A DNA stretch of 64,000 nucleotides from Ascaris suum (GCA_013433145.1 CM024185.1:5435001-5499000); one strand, 5' to 3'; shown: positions 31,152 through 44,197, counted from the first letter of the stretch. Notes: a model not told the origin generated them from the sequence alone. Program-made: numbers and translations.

Positions 31152-33422
31152 ATCGTCGCTGAAATAAAAAAAGAAAACAACGTCAAATTAAACAATTTTT
31201 CAAAATGGATTTAAACGCAACATCGATTAATCATCCACCAATTTATCGAAGCCTTACAACGATAAAACTGTTTAAAAAATGACATTACTTCCGATCAGGT
31301 GGCCTAAAAGTAAAAATAACCTTAAAAAAAGCAGAAAATAACAAATCGAAGCAATACGATGGAAGAGATCACATGACAATATTTTTCTACTCACATTCAC
31401 CAACAAATTTCAGCAGCTGTCAATAAACAAGAAAATATCGCCAACAATATTTTTATTTAAAGAAACCTAGAGCTCGTATAAACCACCAATAAAAGATGTT
31501 CTTTCCCAGTCAACCAGTTATAAAATACGTGTCCTAATTGTTGGGAATATTTGAAAATCTAACGTACATCGCAGTTTTTGTAACATTTTTAGAACCTTAT
31601 AAAGTAATCGAAAGTTGATATTAAACGTTCAACATACGCGGTGGTTATATTAACAAAACTATACGCACAACTAATTCATAAATATACAATAGCACATGCA
31701 CAAACACAACCTCAAGATATAACCATGCGAGCAACCATTGTCTGAAAAGAAAATTGCTAGCTATACCACGAACGATGAAACCTACAAAGAAGACGGTAGA
31801 TGCACGACCTGAGGTAATCACAAACGGACGTTTGACAAAGAATGGCACCGTATGTGCTACAAGTCTACGAAGTACTTGCAAAACTTTTAAGCAATTATTA
31901 TATAACACAAATAATTCGCCTGTCATTATGCCTTCCACCAACACCTTGGCCATTATTATTATCCACCTTTTGCTTTAATCCATCACCTCACCTTACTGAG
32001 TGCGAGTAAACGCTTCTTATTTGCAGATACACTACATTTCGGGTGATAAGCAATCGATGGTTGACAAAAACTTCTGCAATGAAAGTAGAGAGGGGAAAGG
32101 CCTGGAGCGAAGAATGAGAAGTCATTGCCCTCAGGTAAGGAAGGAAGGTAAGCAAATAACGCACGAAAAACTATCCCATATAAGGCGCAAAAATTTAAGC
32201 AAAAATCTGCATAAGCGCCGAGATTTGATTGCAATCTTCTGTGAAAGTGCAAAGCGATAACACTATGGAGAGCATCGTTCTATTCTAGAGACATAGGCGG
32301 GTAGCGGTGATGCACAATGCATGGCCCAACGTTATGAACATACGTCAGCGCACTATAACAGTCGAAATGTGAAAGTGTTCAAAAGCCTGATGCCAAAACC
32401 GGCATCCAGCGAAAGGACATATTGGTGCAATTCCACTGAAGTCAAAACCAATCCAGAAGAGAGTATCCTGGAACTTGTTTCAAAAATCCACACCAAACCC
32501 CATAATCGCTTATTTCTAGAATTGGGACAGGATCACATGACTAACTATTTTCAAAAACAAAAAAATCTTTTTTAACCGACTAATTCTCATACTTATATTT
32601 TGAGGCTGTCTATTGCAAATCTGATCTAATATGTTTTACTAATTTTCATGACGGCATTATTCAATTTCCAATTGGTGAATTTCAGCAATGACATTTTAAT
32701 TTCGCGAAAGATCTGCGTTAACAACTTCCCAATTCATCGAAACCTCTACGAAGAAATTAACTTCGGAACAAGAAAAATCTTTCTAAGAGACTCTCACTGT
32801 ATCGCTGGAATGATTAAAATTGGCTAAATATAATTCACTTTTTATTACCCGAAAAGTATAACCATATAAGGTTCAACTTTTCAAAAGCCTAAATTCCCAT
32901 TCCATTAACGCGTTGCATAATAGTATAAGATCTGAGACAATTATATAACTACCTGACGAGCAAAGTTGAAACAGCTACTTCCTAAGCACTCAAAGACAAA
33001 GAATGCCAATCGAAAGCACGTTAAACGAATAAAAATTGAAGCCATTTGCAAATTGCAAACAATTTGCATATTCCCTATTCGATACTCATCTAAAATAAGA
33101 AAAAAAGAAACACATATTTTACTTGTAAGAGGGGTGTTTCATAAAAAAGGATCGGAATGATTTTACGAACCTTTAGAGCTTTTCTTTTTAAGCTTCTTTT
33201 GCCCTCAATCTTCAGAATCGAATTCTCTCTCCAGTCATACCCTTTAGTTCAGCCAATGTTTGTATATTCGTTTACTTCAGCAAACGTACTGTTAAATGCA
33301 GAATAATATAGGAGCGGTAAAAGTGGACTAACAAGTTTTCTGGAACAATGCATTTGACGTGCAAAACAGCCCAAAAGCACTCCACCGAATGTTTTTGTTA
33401 GGATCCGTTAGCGCAAAAAGCG

Positions 33423-33439
33423 CCCCCCCCCCCCCCCCC
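33423..33439 (+). repeat. poly(C) tract, C17
   Basis: Seventeen uninterrupted C in intergenic DNA. Confidence 0.95.
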
Positions 33440-33478
33440 TATTACCCTCACGAACGTCACGGTTTTGCATCATATTAG

Positions 33479-33763
33479 TACATCCTAGACCCTGGACGAT
33501 ACTGGCTTCGGATTTCCCATCACCCTTCCCTGAACAACGAATACTCCATTTTAGCTGTCATTTTCCTGCCTAATGTCCACCGAATTACTGACAGTCAGCT
33601 GGATTCAACAACGAACGGCACAAACGTCATATGCGAAACGCCTATCAAATGTCAGTACAACATCAACATGCACCCGAAACGGCCGATGTCAGGAAGCGAC
33701 TGCAGCAACCACGGTGACAAAACTATATTATGGGTAACTGCAGTACTCCAACAAGTAAAATGA
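33479..33763 (+). other. coding-like open frame, unidentified
   Basis: Ninety-four sense codons to a TGA at 33761, opened by an AG at 33477-33478, so it could be a last exon. The reading has extracellular-type composition with spaced Cys (VICETPIKCQYNINMHPKRP, then SGSDCSNHGD). It is richer in C than its surroundings. No ATG is near its start and no family is recognised. Two more frames follow downstream on the same strand. Confidence 0.2.
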
Positions 33764-34087
33764 GACCTATCCTATAAAAAACCGAATCGACGCACCTCCG
33801 ACCTCTTGAGTGGATACCAAGTCGCTCTCAATTAAAGAAACTGCTAGTCGAATCCTTTTCACTTCCATTAATAAATAAATATCTATATCCCCATACAACA
33901 ACACGAAAAATCCCGATAAACCGTCACCGCATCAACGAAACATCCGATGTGAATGTTCCGCTCGCACATTCAATGAGTGCGTCGGCACACTCATTCCGAT
34001 CGATAATAGTGCATTGAGCACTTCATTGCCCTCCCTGCCTATCGACTTATTTTGCGCTGCAAAACACGGCGACAATACATCGTTTCG

Positions 34088-34360
34088 AATTTAAATTCTC
34101 AAATTTGCATATTACCTTCTTTTCCCCATTTTGCGCAAATAGTCTTGGAAATGAATCTATCCTTAACATCACTAAATAAGGAAAGTGCACCATTATTAGC
34201 ACTTGTTTACCTGTTAATTGCCTGTCGATCTTTACCTGTTTGCATTATTCGAAGCGTTTTATAGGCCTCCAGCAGCCGTAAATATCATTTCTAATTTCGA
34301 TTCTGAAATTTGCATATAATCTTCTTTTCGTTTTGCATAAATAGCTATAGAAATGAATTT
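34088..34360 (+). repeat. diverged direct repeat, two about 70-bp copies
   Basis: Copies at about 34088-34158 and 34293-34360 share the order AAATTTGCATAT, then ATCTTCTTTT or ACCTTCTTTT, then TTTTGC with AAATAG, then GAAATGAAT. The arms diverge at several positions and are about 135 bases apart. Confidence 0.7.
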
Positions 34361-34536
34361 CTTTTGGCTGGGGATCCATGCTTGTAGTCAGTACACTAGA
34401 GAATGAAATGAACTGGTTATTAAGCATTAGTTCATTCCGTTAATGCATACTTTAAAACCATTTTCTCTAAAAACTTGGTACCGGGTTTCTGAAATGAGAC
34501 CTCCCCTCCCACCGACTTTTCTCTACACCACTTCTC

Positions 34537-34866
34537 TTGGATATACCCCCCCCCCCCAGACTTTTGACCATACTAAACCAGGAAAATCCCTGTTCAACGC
34601 ACTCAGTTGCGCCAACCTCAGGTAACGATCCCACTGGGAACAATTGGACCACTGGCAAGCATAACGCATCACTGAAAACAGTTTACATTAAAAGTGCAAT
34701 GTACAACGAAAACACTCGTTTGGCGACAGCTTATACGGCACACACCAACGCCGGTTTCCAAGACTCGGGTGTACCTTCCCTCCTCACCGACAGATCGACC
34801 CTGTTCACTAAGTTTTGGGGTTCCGGCTTGGTCATTTGGTGGCCGTCTGACTTAGAATATACATAA
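34537..34866 (+). CDS. unassigned 109-codon ORF
   Basis: ATG at 34537 and TAA at 34864. The part after codon 29 looks protein-like (NDPTGNNWTTGKHNASLK, later FTKFWGSGLVIWW), while the first codons cross a poly(C) tract and are unlikely to be translated. If real, the coding part probably begins at an AG near 34620. No family recognised. Confidence 0.2.
   Translation: MDIPPPPRLLTILNQENPCSTHSVAPTSGNDPTGNNWTTGKHNASLKTVYIKSAMYNENTRLATAYTAHTNAGFQDSGVPSLLTDRSTLFTKFWGSGLVIWWPSDLEYT
34546..34557 (+). repeat. poly(C) tract, C12
   Basis: Twelve C preceded by ATATA, in intergenic DNA. Confidence 0.9.
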
Positions 34867-34915
34867 TAATAACACTGGATATATATTAGCCCAATCGAAT
34901 CGACGATCATACTGC

Positions 34916-35065
34916 ATGACCATTCCGCAACTCTCCTTTACTGGCCATCCAGCCACTATCAGTAATCACCCGCGTGCCATGTATCACTACGACCAATACA
35001 ATAAAAAATGCACATTCCATATAACCAAGTCGAGATTAACTTTTTTTAGCGTTCAAAGAAGCTAA
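34916..35065 (+). other. short coding-like open frame
   Basis: ATG-to-TAA frame of 49 residues starting MTIPQLSFTGHPATISNHPR, about 50 bases after the preceding ORF on the same strand. It is too short to be significant alone and is noted because of the neighbouring frames. Confidence 0.12.
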
Positions 35066-36239
35066 AGCCCTTACGTCCTCACATCTATCCTCTGAATGGA
35101 ACTTGCTTTCAATCAACGAAAACAATCACGCCGATGGATGAAGAGTGCCCCACCGTTGATCGGCTGCGCGATAACCGGTATTAGTACCCTCCAATCTACA
35201 ACGCATACAATCCAGCAAACCTCATTTTCGCCCATTATTTCACATCACTCGTAATATTCTCTGTAAAATAATCCACGATTTATGACCTTCATTCCCATCA
35301 AAATCATAGATTAGATCTAAGATCACCAATCTGTATGATCAAAATGTTCAGTCGGATAAACGCGCTATGTCCACGAATAATTGGCATCTCTCAATTACGC
35401 CAGAAAACAACTGTTATTCGATGCCAAAAGATGGATCTATGATCCCTTCGTTCTATTTTTATCTCTGTTTCTACGACCTTTTCCAACGACCATGCAAAAA
35501 CAACCATCAGAAATTGCGCCCCCCGATCGTGATAATCCGGTCGCTATAATAAAAGCAGGGCAATCGCGTTGACCACAGGTCAGTCACTAATTTTACAGCT
35601 ATCTGTCAATATATGATGCCATCATATAAGGTGGCAGTAGGGCGTTCCCGCGATGGGAATAGCGCATACCTCAAAAAAAAAATTAACAACATCCCACAAC
35701 GTAGAAATACTTTATAATATCATCTGACATGCATTAAAAAACTCTTAAAAATAAGAAAAAAATCTTTGGTGAGGCATACTTCAAATATTACCTAATCAAA
35801 TCTTACCTCCTAATTAAACATCATAACATAAGCAACATGCCTCAACAACACCTTTGTAAGCATAGAAATCATACAAGGTACAGAAAAAAAACAAACAAAA
35901 CTTTGCTATGTAGACATCAACCAATGGACAACTCAAATCCCTCACACAAAGTTCCCCGTAGTTGTCTGGTAACCACGCAGACTTCCAGAAAAATTGGAAA
36001 TGGGAACTCACAACAGGTAAAACCTGAGGCGGGAGAGATCCTCAACTCCCAAACAGAAACTACATGAGCATTATTTAGGCAAACGAAGCAGTTCGTATAT
36101 AACAAAGACAATCTTTACGATCAATACTATTTCACAAATACTTAGCAGATAGAACAACGAAAAAAAAAACTGCCACCACTTTTTGCAAAAAAGTTGATCA
36201 CACCTTTGTATATACGCTTTAAAATATGATATTAACTAA

Positions 36240-36560
36240 TACAATTGAGAGCCATAATACTTCTTGTCCTCCTTCTCCAAAAGCCATAACAGTTATGGCC
36301 ATTAACCCCTCCCCTGTTGTAGAACGTCGAGCAGAACTTCAGAACCTCAAATGTTTGAAAATTTCTAGTAGAACCTTAGAAGAGGTTTTAAAAGACCTGA
36401 AGAGTAATATCCGTTCATTCCACTAACCTTACCCGGCATTCTGCCTTTGCAATATGGCCATGATAACCGAAAACGGTCATAATACTTCCTGCTCTCCTTG
36501 ACCAAAAGCCGTAGCAGTTATAGCCACCAGTCCTTCCCCTCCGTCCCAGTTTGCAACCCG
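36240..36560 (-). pseudogene. decayed duplicate of a BCS1 exon-intron boundary
   Basis: The stretch 36350-36470 aligns with 37245-37345, the 3' end of BCS1 exon 8 and its intron, in the same orientation. On the minus strand the original reads GGTTATTGCAAAGGCAC..GCCAAG|GTTAGTGGAAT; the copy reads CATATTGCAAAGGCAGAATG then CCGGGTAAGGTTAGTGGAAT. It lies immediately after the BCS1 stop codon, so it may be transcribed as 3' UTR. Within the same stretch, 36249-36330 and 36466-36550 form a further diverged direct repeat (CATAATACTTC, CAAAAGCC, CCTTCCCCT or CCCTCCCCT). Confidence 0.7.
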
Positions 36561-36597
36561 ATCCAAGATGTTATATGGGAGGTTCCCATGATTTCAT

Positions 36598-38075
36598 TTA
36601 AGTAGCAGCTGTAAGCATGGAGATGTTGTTGATTGCCGCCTGAGGGTCCTCTTTATGTAGAAGCAGATGACCTTGAATTTGAGCTGGACTCAAATCGGCA
36701 CCTAACGCAGTAGCTGAAGTCTGGAATTTGTACGCCATTTCATCGCTTACTCGATTTCCATAGAAACGAATAAACATCTACAAATCATCTCACATCAACC
36801 ATATAACTTCTTAACAACAATAATATTCCACAGATCTCTATAAAATATTACAGGAAATTACTATATGAACCATACCGTTTAACACTATTCTTAGAATTAA
36901 ACAGCGGAAAATCTCTTCTTATGAAAGAACGGAGTAAAAATGCATCCCGTTCCAGCAATACTGCAACTTAGGATTGCAAAAATGCAATTTTTACAAACAC
37001 TAATGCAACAGTGAAATCAGCATTATCTCTACAAGCTGAATTCTCTATGCAAAACTGGCGCATATGTCTGCATGGATTCATGTCGTTTCTCTTCCGTAGG
37101 CAAAAGGTAAAAATACACCAAATATGGATAGGTGATATTTCAAAATAACTAAAAACGGTTTCATACTCAATTAAAACATGAAAAATTTCAAAACTTTTAA
37201 GAAGACTGCTTAGAAGAAAAGAACTATTTAATTCCGATCCCTTTGGAAATTCTATCAGAACGTCATAAGGGGTTTAAAAAACCGCAAAATTAATATGCCG
37301 CTGATTCCACTAACCTTGGCCAACATAGTGCCTTTGCAATAACCGAAATATTTTTTCACGTCAACGCGTCCCGGCCTAATTAGTGCCGGGTCCAATCTCT
37401 CGATATGATTCGTTGTCATAAAGAGAATCCGCTCCTCTGCACAAGCAACGCCGTCAATAGCATTCAGAAGGCCCGAGAATGTTACCCTATGCAGAGTTGC
37501 TATTATTACGAGAATTTCAGATATAAGGAAGTAAGTTTATCACTTCAGTTCTAGTTCAAAAATAACTTAATATTCGAGCATTAACTCACCATCGCTAGTT
37601 AATGCTCATCGTAGAGTATGCTGATTGAAACATCAAAAAAACAAATGCATTATTCTACGTATCACCTCCAACATGAGGTGTTGCCGATGTATATAAGAGT
37701 GTCATCGATAGGTTCTGTCATAAAATCGGAACGAATATAAATAAGGTGCTTGTTGGAACGAAATGCCTACATATCTTTATAAAATAAAACTGTCGATGCA
37801 CCTCTAATCCACCCAAAAATCTCCGAAACGATATAGAAGCAAATGCGCCGCTAGCATATTGTCTTATTCGCAGATATCATCGCAGCTATTCAAAACGAAA
37901 CCTATCGCTATACCTTGTAAGCCCTTCGTATGCTTTTTGGTTTTGAACCGGATCGGCACGTGAATTAAACGCCGCATCGACATCCTCCAGCAGCACAATG
38001 CTCTACAATGAACGCCAAGTTAAACCCTACGGCTATGAAGAACTTTATTTTTTAGTAATCTCAGCAACAAAATGG

Positions 38076-38172
<97 letters not shown>

Positions 38173-41100
38173 ACGATGCAAAGTCACGATATCTGTTTCA
38201 TCACAATCCCCGTTTATTTTCTGATCAAAACTGATCAACTTTCCGATTGTCCTCATGTTTCATAATATTACTAAATAGGTAAACAATAGTTAAGTACGTA
38301 AATAATAACAAACGCCACTCGCAGTAACACCCTAGATAGCACAAAAATATATAAAATCAAACTTTACATTAGGTGGTGGAGTATTAAGCAGATGATTAAG
38401 GCGATCATCATCCAATGTACGTTCGCTAAGAGAGAGCATACAAATGCTATAGCCAAAATGACTTGCAAGTGCCGCTATAAAGCTGCTCTTCCCAGAACCT
38501 GGTGGTCCGTAGAAGAGATATCCACGACGATAGGGTACTCCTCGTTCAGCATACCTAAATTTCATCGTTCAACATGAATTTGCACCACCTTGATTTTTAA
38601 TGACTTGCAGAAGCATCGCCGACTATGACGAATGAATATGTCGGCAATTTCGCCATTTAAATAAACAAACTGACGAAACAACTAAATATTACGTGACTCT
38701 ATTAACGCTCGCATTACATATGGGCAGCTCTACTTTTTTTTCGCAGACCTCCAAATAAGCTTCGAAAAATGACGTAAAGCGGCAGAAAAACATTTAAAAA
38801 ATACTCGAAACCTGTGGACGTAGCACAAATTAAGCTACGTGTGATTTCCGCTCGCATCTACAAATCTTTTGCAATTTGCACTGTGCAATCTGCAAATCGT
38901 AATCCACTGTTGCAACTACCTTTACAACGAACATTGCAATTTTTGCAATACAAATGAAGCAGCAATTTCTATACCGTTTCGTAATTTGCATATTGCAAAA
39001 TAGATCACAGCTTACACTCTAATGTGTTGAAGAATTTGCTCATATCATAAAGCAATGCAGCTTTTTGAATAAATCTGACTGTTTCAACTACTTAAGAAAA
39101 TAACGTAAAAATTTCATATCGTAAGCATAAAAAAGAGATGCAATCTTGACTGATGGCATCATAACTGACGCGCAAACTTGAGCATAAATTCGATATAACG
39201 TACATGTATGGACATTACATAGGCAAGTACTCCTGATAATACATCGAATACTTTACTCAACTTGAACATAAGCCTCGCTCTCACTTCCCCCTCCCCCTCC
39301 CTCCCTCCTCATCAATGAACGAGTTAAAATAAAAAAGAAACAGCGCACAAGAGAAAATGCTCAAATATTTCCTGGAATACATAAACGTCTGCACCAACAC
39401 CTAATTCAATAAGCCTCCTTTCTCTACGAATCTATCAATTGGATGGGATAGTGCTAAACAAGTTCAACTGAGGGGCAATCGTCTCTATGAATCTACTGAA
39501 TTAATACTAATGAAATAATAAAGCAAAAGAAACCACTGCGCCGATGAACAAAACTCGCTGAAGTCGTCATGAATTTCGTCAGAAAGTCGACCGTCGAGCA
39601 CTACCGATGCAAGAGGTCGTTTACGACGCGGTGTGCCGAAACGTCGCCAGTCGGGACCTACCGCTTGATAGACAACCAATCCGGTCTCCACCTCAACGAA
39701 TGTAATTCGGTTACTTCTAAACAAACTGACACATAGCCATGTCAAAAACTTTAGGCATATAAGCTGCAAGTCCCTGTATGTTACTGCCACGATCGGCGAA
39801 AATCTACAGGTCTGAGGTCAGCTTTTAGAAGGTGGTGAGCCTCATCCCCTCTCACTCATTATGACCACACTGATCGAACGCAGTTCAATTTCATTACACC
39901 GCAAAAAATCAGCACATCGATCCAGGTTTTGTGGAAAACACGACTGAAAAGAGCAGAAGAAAGGCCTCCTTTAAGCACCGGAAGAAACTTGCAAAATACA
40001 AATCGCAATTTATAAAAATGCCGGAACGAAGAAATAATATATATAAAAAATTCTACAAAGCTGTCTAATCGAATTGCCCTCAATTTCTAGTAACCTCTTC
40101 TTTCCCCTCACAATTCAAGGTGACTTTCTCCTAATAACTCCAAAACGTAATCTTTACAAGCATATCATAGTGTATAAGACCACTCTGGCTCCACTTTTCA
40201 GTGCAGAAAAAGCGAGAGTTGGAGGAGTTCTATACCTCACTTCTCTTTCCCCTCCTCACAATAACTTGAGAATAAAGACTTTCTTAGACGAATATGGAAA
40301 GCAAAAAGATAGACAGGACGCAAAATATACGCAGTAATTTTTAACACAGTGGAAACGATATCGTATCCGACAGTCGGCGGGAAATATGAATTGACTCTGT
40401 TTTTATTATGAACTTAAAGTGAGGATGCATCATATGAACTATACAACAAATCACTATTTTAGAAAAAAAGAGGCGGAAGGCAATTACTCACCTGAGCAAG
40501 AGCCTCCGCAGTTGCCTTGTCAAGAATACTCTTCAAGAACTGAACATCAGCACCTAAAATTCAGTAAATAAAAATGATATTTTACTACTTCCGCCTTAGC
40601 AGCATAGAATAAACTTTAAGAAGCATTAAAAATAACATCACTATAGAGTAGATGGAATATAAAAACTTTTCTTCTTCTCCAAAAATGAAAAGATTAGCAC
40701 CAAGCCTTCACAATATTCTATAGATAAGTAGTTAGCTCCTTCTGGACTTACATGCCAGAATCAGAGATCCTAACGGTACCTAAGATGAATATCCTCACCT
40801 TGTAAAGTAGGAAAAGACTTCCAAAGTTTTGATCACCTTGCATACGGATGGATGGAAAACGGAAAATCGGATGAAAAATGGAAAACCGAATGGAAAATCA
40901 AGCGCCGCTCAGCGCTACCTCAGTGGATTAATATCGCTAATTAATAATTGTATTCTAGAACGCGCATTTAACAGCAAAAACAAAACATTCAAAAGCCTTC
41001 ATCGCCCACCATAAAAAGAGTGAAATCTAACCGATAGTCGTAAGTGTGACTGTCTCGAAAGGTGTTCGATAGCCATTACGTTGAATTGTTTGCTTCTCAC

Positions 41101-43249
41101 GTTGTCGTTCCACCTAAATTTCAACGACTACACTCCAATCGACCTGCATATCAACCAATTATCCAATAATTTCAGAAACCAGTGACATTTATACAATATC
41201 AATGATTATAAATTTAAAAAACATAAACGTTTATAAAATACTTTTTTATATTATAAAACATTAAAAAACGTATCGATTATTGCTGACAGCTTTCTCTCAA
41301 TAATTTTTTGTGCAAGTTAGGTTACATTAAAAACCGCAACCGACTTCTCTAGAACAATAAAACACTGAAGATGAAAAGAAATTTCCAGATTCAATAATTC
41401 AGCATGCCAAAAAGATCGACCACAGAGAGGCAATGCTGCAATTATGCACCTGGATCCACCTGTAATTATGCACAAAGTAGTGCATGCCATGACCCGGAAG
41501 ATAGCTAAAAGTGGTTAGTGTCCGACCACTCTCTGCCTGTCGCACAGCGGTATGCACAGACAGATGCCTCGTCTGTCGTACACTGTGTCGGTTGATGTAG
41601 TTCAGCAACCATGGATATGCCCTGAAAGCAATCCCTCGCAATTCAAATTTCAACCATAACAACCGCATATCACAATCAACACCCGGCTCGAATGTGGCTG
41701 TATCTAATTCCGACAGCAGTTTAAGCTTAAAGGCTAACCCTACTGCAATATGGCTCAAATAAGCAGGATTCGACTGCATTACGCTTTAAAGCTGCACCGT
41801 CAAGTTCAAAATTTCTAGCAAATATACAGCAAGATTACAATTAAATTTGCTGAATTTCACTACAAGGTAGTCAAAAAAAAAAATCGACTGCACCATCGAT
41901 GATGCGGGAGCGATCATGGGTTGCCCAATCAAAATGCGGAAAAATAAAAGATGGCAACAATACAACAATCATTTCGAGGTTAATCCCACGTAGTTAGGGG
42001 ATGTGGAGGAGAAGGATGTGGGGAGGGAGGGAGAAAGAAAGGGTGATACCATGCAACTTCAAATCCATATAGACGACTATATGAGTAAGTGACCTCAGAG
42101 AAAGAAATTAAACGACCAGTTGATGTCAGCTCAACAAAAAAAAGGAATGAGTGTGACCATTAAACAGACCCTGACCCAACCATCATCGCAAACACAACAG
42201 GCGCGATATACTCCATTATCAGTGCCTAAATGTCCCATGCACTCCCACTGAACTCTTGCTCCTTATTACTCTTATATTCAAGAGTCCTAAGCATAGGGAG
42301 TCATTTCAGTAAGGAAAGTCTCGACTTGGCATGCCTATTTCTGACCATATAATTCTACTACATACCCACTTCCTGCAAATTACTTCTGTGTGAGTTACTC
42401 CAATTTGAAAATGCACAATTTTCCTTTTCCCTTCTCCCATCCGCCTTTTTCATACTATCTTTCTGATGGTTTATATTCTCTTCCCAAAGTGGGATCTGAG
42501 TTCAGGCTGTTATATGTCCTACTCTCTAATTGCGATGCATTCAGAGCGAATTTTTGCATTCACGATTAACAAAAAGAGACAAACAGGTAAATAAGCAAAC
42601 AAACACAATGCAAAAGCGCTGCAGTTTTCCATAAGCACCATCTCAACACTACCATTTCATATCGGAACCTCGAAAAATATCTGGCTGCAAATGCGAAAAT
42701 AAAAAGCATCTAATATTACTTCGGCTAAAGCAAAAAGTTAATGGCCAGGAAGTTGGATGTTCTCGTAACATAAGTTAAGCAAAAATATTCGATGCAGAAA
42801 CCTGGAAAACAATACAGGTAAAAAATTATACACGACCACATTTCATCTAGTTGTACACATCATAAAAAGGTAAGCTAAGCGGAAGTTAGTTTATTCAAAC
42901 TTCGTAGTCACGATGCAACCTTTCTGGAAAACAAATAAACCAATATTCCGGCTGCAAGAAGTTTTTTGCCTACTACCTTTTATTAGAGCATATTTCCTAG
43001 TCACCTGAACGATGCATACTAACAACCATCAATACCATACCTATGAAGGTTAAAGAAGGTAGCACTATCAAGCCTAATACGCAATACTCACGCATCCTCA
43101 TTGTTGATCTCTAATGAGATTATGAATCTTCGTCGGAAGAATGCATTCGATACAATCGCCAATCTTCGTAGAATCGACATTCCCAAACCGATACCTGCGA
43201 GACCCGCACCCGCACCGAAGTATGGATTTGTTGATAACGAATCGTATAT
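36598..43249 (-). CDS. bcs-1: BCS1 mitochondrial AAA ATPase, start exon unresolved
   Basis: Orthologue of BCS1/BCS1L, an inner-membrane AAA ATPase that moves the folded Rieske iron-sulfur protein across the inner membrane in complex III assembly. Nine exons: 43249-43092, 41621-41450, 41113-41032, 40553-40492, 39691-39534, 38554-38368, 38002-37914, 37486-37315, 36777-36598. All phases match; 419 residues are visible. In order: the conserved [14 protein letters not shown] segment with the N-terminal membrane helix; the BCS1 N domain ([47 protein letters not shown]); [20 protein letters not shown] with Walker [10 protein letters not shown] at visible residues 227-235; Walker [12 protein letters not shown]; the second region of homology [20 protein letters not shown] with the arginine finger; and the C-terminal lid ([20 protein letters not shown]). 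The first visible codon is ATA after a TTTTCAG acceptor, so the ATG lies upstream. A phase-matched candidate is 44197-44159 (13 codons, MDSNKAHGISCTK, donor GTATAC). Confidence 0.96.
38079..38170 (+). repeat. (AT)n microsatellite, about 90 bp
   Basis: About 45 uninterrupted AT units in the BCS1 intron between the exons ending at 38002 and starting at 38368 in window coordinates. It is the longest simple repeat here and a likely site of length variation or assembly error. Confidence 0.98.
38867..39000. repeat. TTTGCA/TGCAAA word cluster
   Basis: About eight TTGCA or TGCAA words within 135 bases of a BCS1 intron, including TTTTGCAATTTGCA and GCATATTGCAAAA. Confidence 0.6.
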
Positions 43250-44158
43250 CTGAAAATAAAAATATGGAATACTATTAGAAATGAACCTTATTCTTAGAGA
43301 TTTTAAGGATCTTAGAGATGAATTTTGGGATTCCAGGTATTCACTAACATGTTCTAAATAACCTCTCTTCACTGCTAACAGGTCACAAGATATTGATGTA
43401 CATTTCTTAAATCCAGGAAATAAATCAAGAGTGCGGGTTGATCCTTCAGTTATTGAGTTAAACGCTATCTTCTATCCCAATGTACCGGAAGAAATCAAAA
43501 TTTGTTTTTTTTTAAACCGCGAGCGCAGCATGAATCAATCAGACAGCATTACGCTTAAAATTGGATGGTGAGAGGGAAGAGGAGAGAGGAAGGTATGCCT
43601 ACTGAAGACAGGTAGAGAGATGCCTTTTTGCATAAGAAAGGTGACTTCCGTATTCACAGGGGGGAAAAAAAGGGTATTTGATGCCATCCGATAAAATCAA
43701 TAAAATAAACAAACACCATACAACTTCGTAATAATAAAATAATACGAAAAGCTTACCCACTTCTCTGAAAAGGGAGTGCGACTGCCCGCGTTCTGTTTCC
43801 ATGAGCGTAATGTCGACGGATGGCGTCTGAGATGACGTACCCTTTACACCTCCGTTCGACCACCACATAGCCTGGAATTAGGAATGACGCTTCAACAGCA
43901 CAACATCGAATTCCACTCCAACAGGTCCAACCATCGTCGACATTTCGGAAACAACTTTCCGGGAAACTTTAGCGGCACCATTTCCCTCTTGAGATCAATT
44001 AATGCCGGAACACATAAGCCATTCCACCAATCATTAGTAGCGTTATTATTCCCTTAAACAGACATCGAAAACTGACAGCAAACTGCGCTTTCACCCATAC
44101 CCCTTCCCTCTGGAAATATAACCGGACTAATCAACCACTGCACTACCGTCCTGTATAC

Positions 44159-44197
44159 CTTTGTACAACTTATCCCATGGGCTTTGTTTGAATCCAT
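44159..44197 (-). other. bcs-1: possible first coding exon of BCS1
   Basis: ATG at 44197, thirteen open codons, donor GTATAC after AAG. Phase 0 joins the first sure BCS1 exon and would give an N terminus of about the usual length. The evidence is only phase and position. A second frame of the same region is open for 54 codons and ends in TAA. The nearer stretch 43868-43750 also ends in a good donor (GTAAGC), but its ATG frame is in the wrong phase. Confidence 0.3.

Larger units (their letters stand above)
31152..36239. other. intergenic region between the TMEM59-like gene and BCS1
   Basis: About 5.1 kb that should hold the promoter of the TMEM59-like gene. It contains two poly(C) tracts, a diverged direct repeat, and several plus-strand open frames between 33479 and 35065, each entered separately. 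A 102-codon minus-strand frame at 31953-31645 reads as strongly hydrophobic but is peppered with possible splice signals and matches nothing known to me. Confidence 0.4.

Noticed and set aside
31645..31953. 102-codon hydrophobic minus-strand frame
   Set aside because: It has a membrane-like composition, but T-rich antisense of AT-rich DNA gives this easily; several splice-like signals interrupt it and no family was recognised.
37998..38234. 78-codon ORF with a run of YI repeats
   Set aside because: It is just the translation of the (AT)n microsatellite, antisense to a BCS1 exon edge.
43088..43372. BCS1 starting at the ATG at 43372 without splicing
   Set aside because: A strong TTTTATTTTCAG acceptor lies directly before the conserved sequence, and the codons before it have no similarity to BCS1; a spliced start is more likely.
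43750..43868. Exon starting MWWSNGGVKG as BCS1 exon 1
   Set aside because: The ATG frame reaches its GTAAGC donor in phase 1, but the next exon must be entered in phase 0. The phase-matching frame has no ATG after its last stop.
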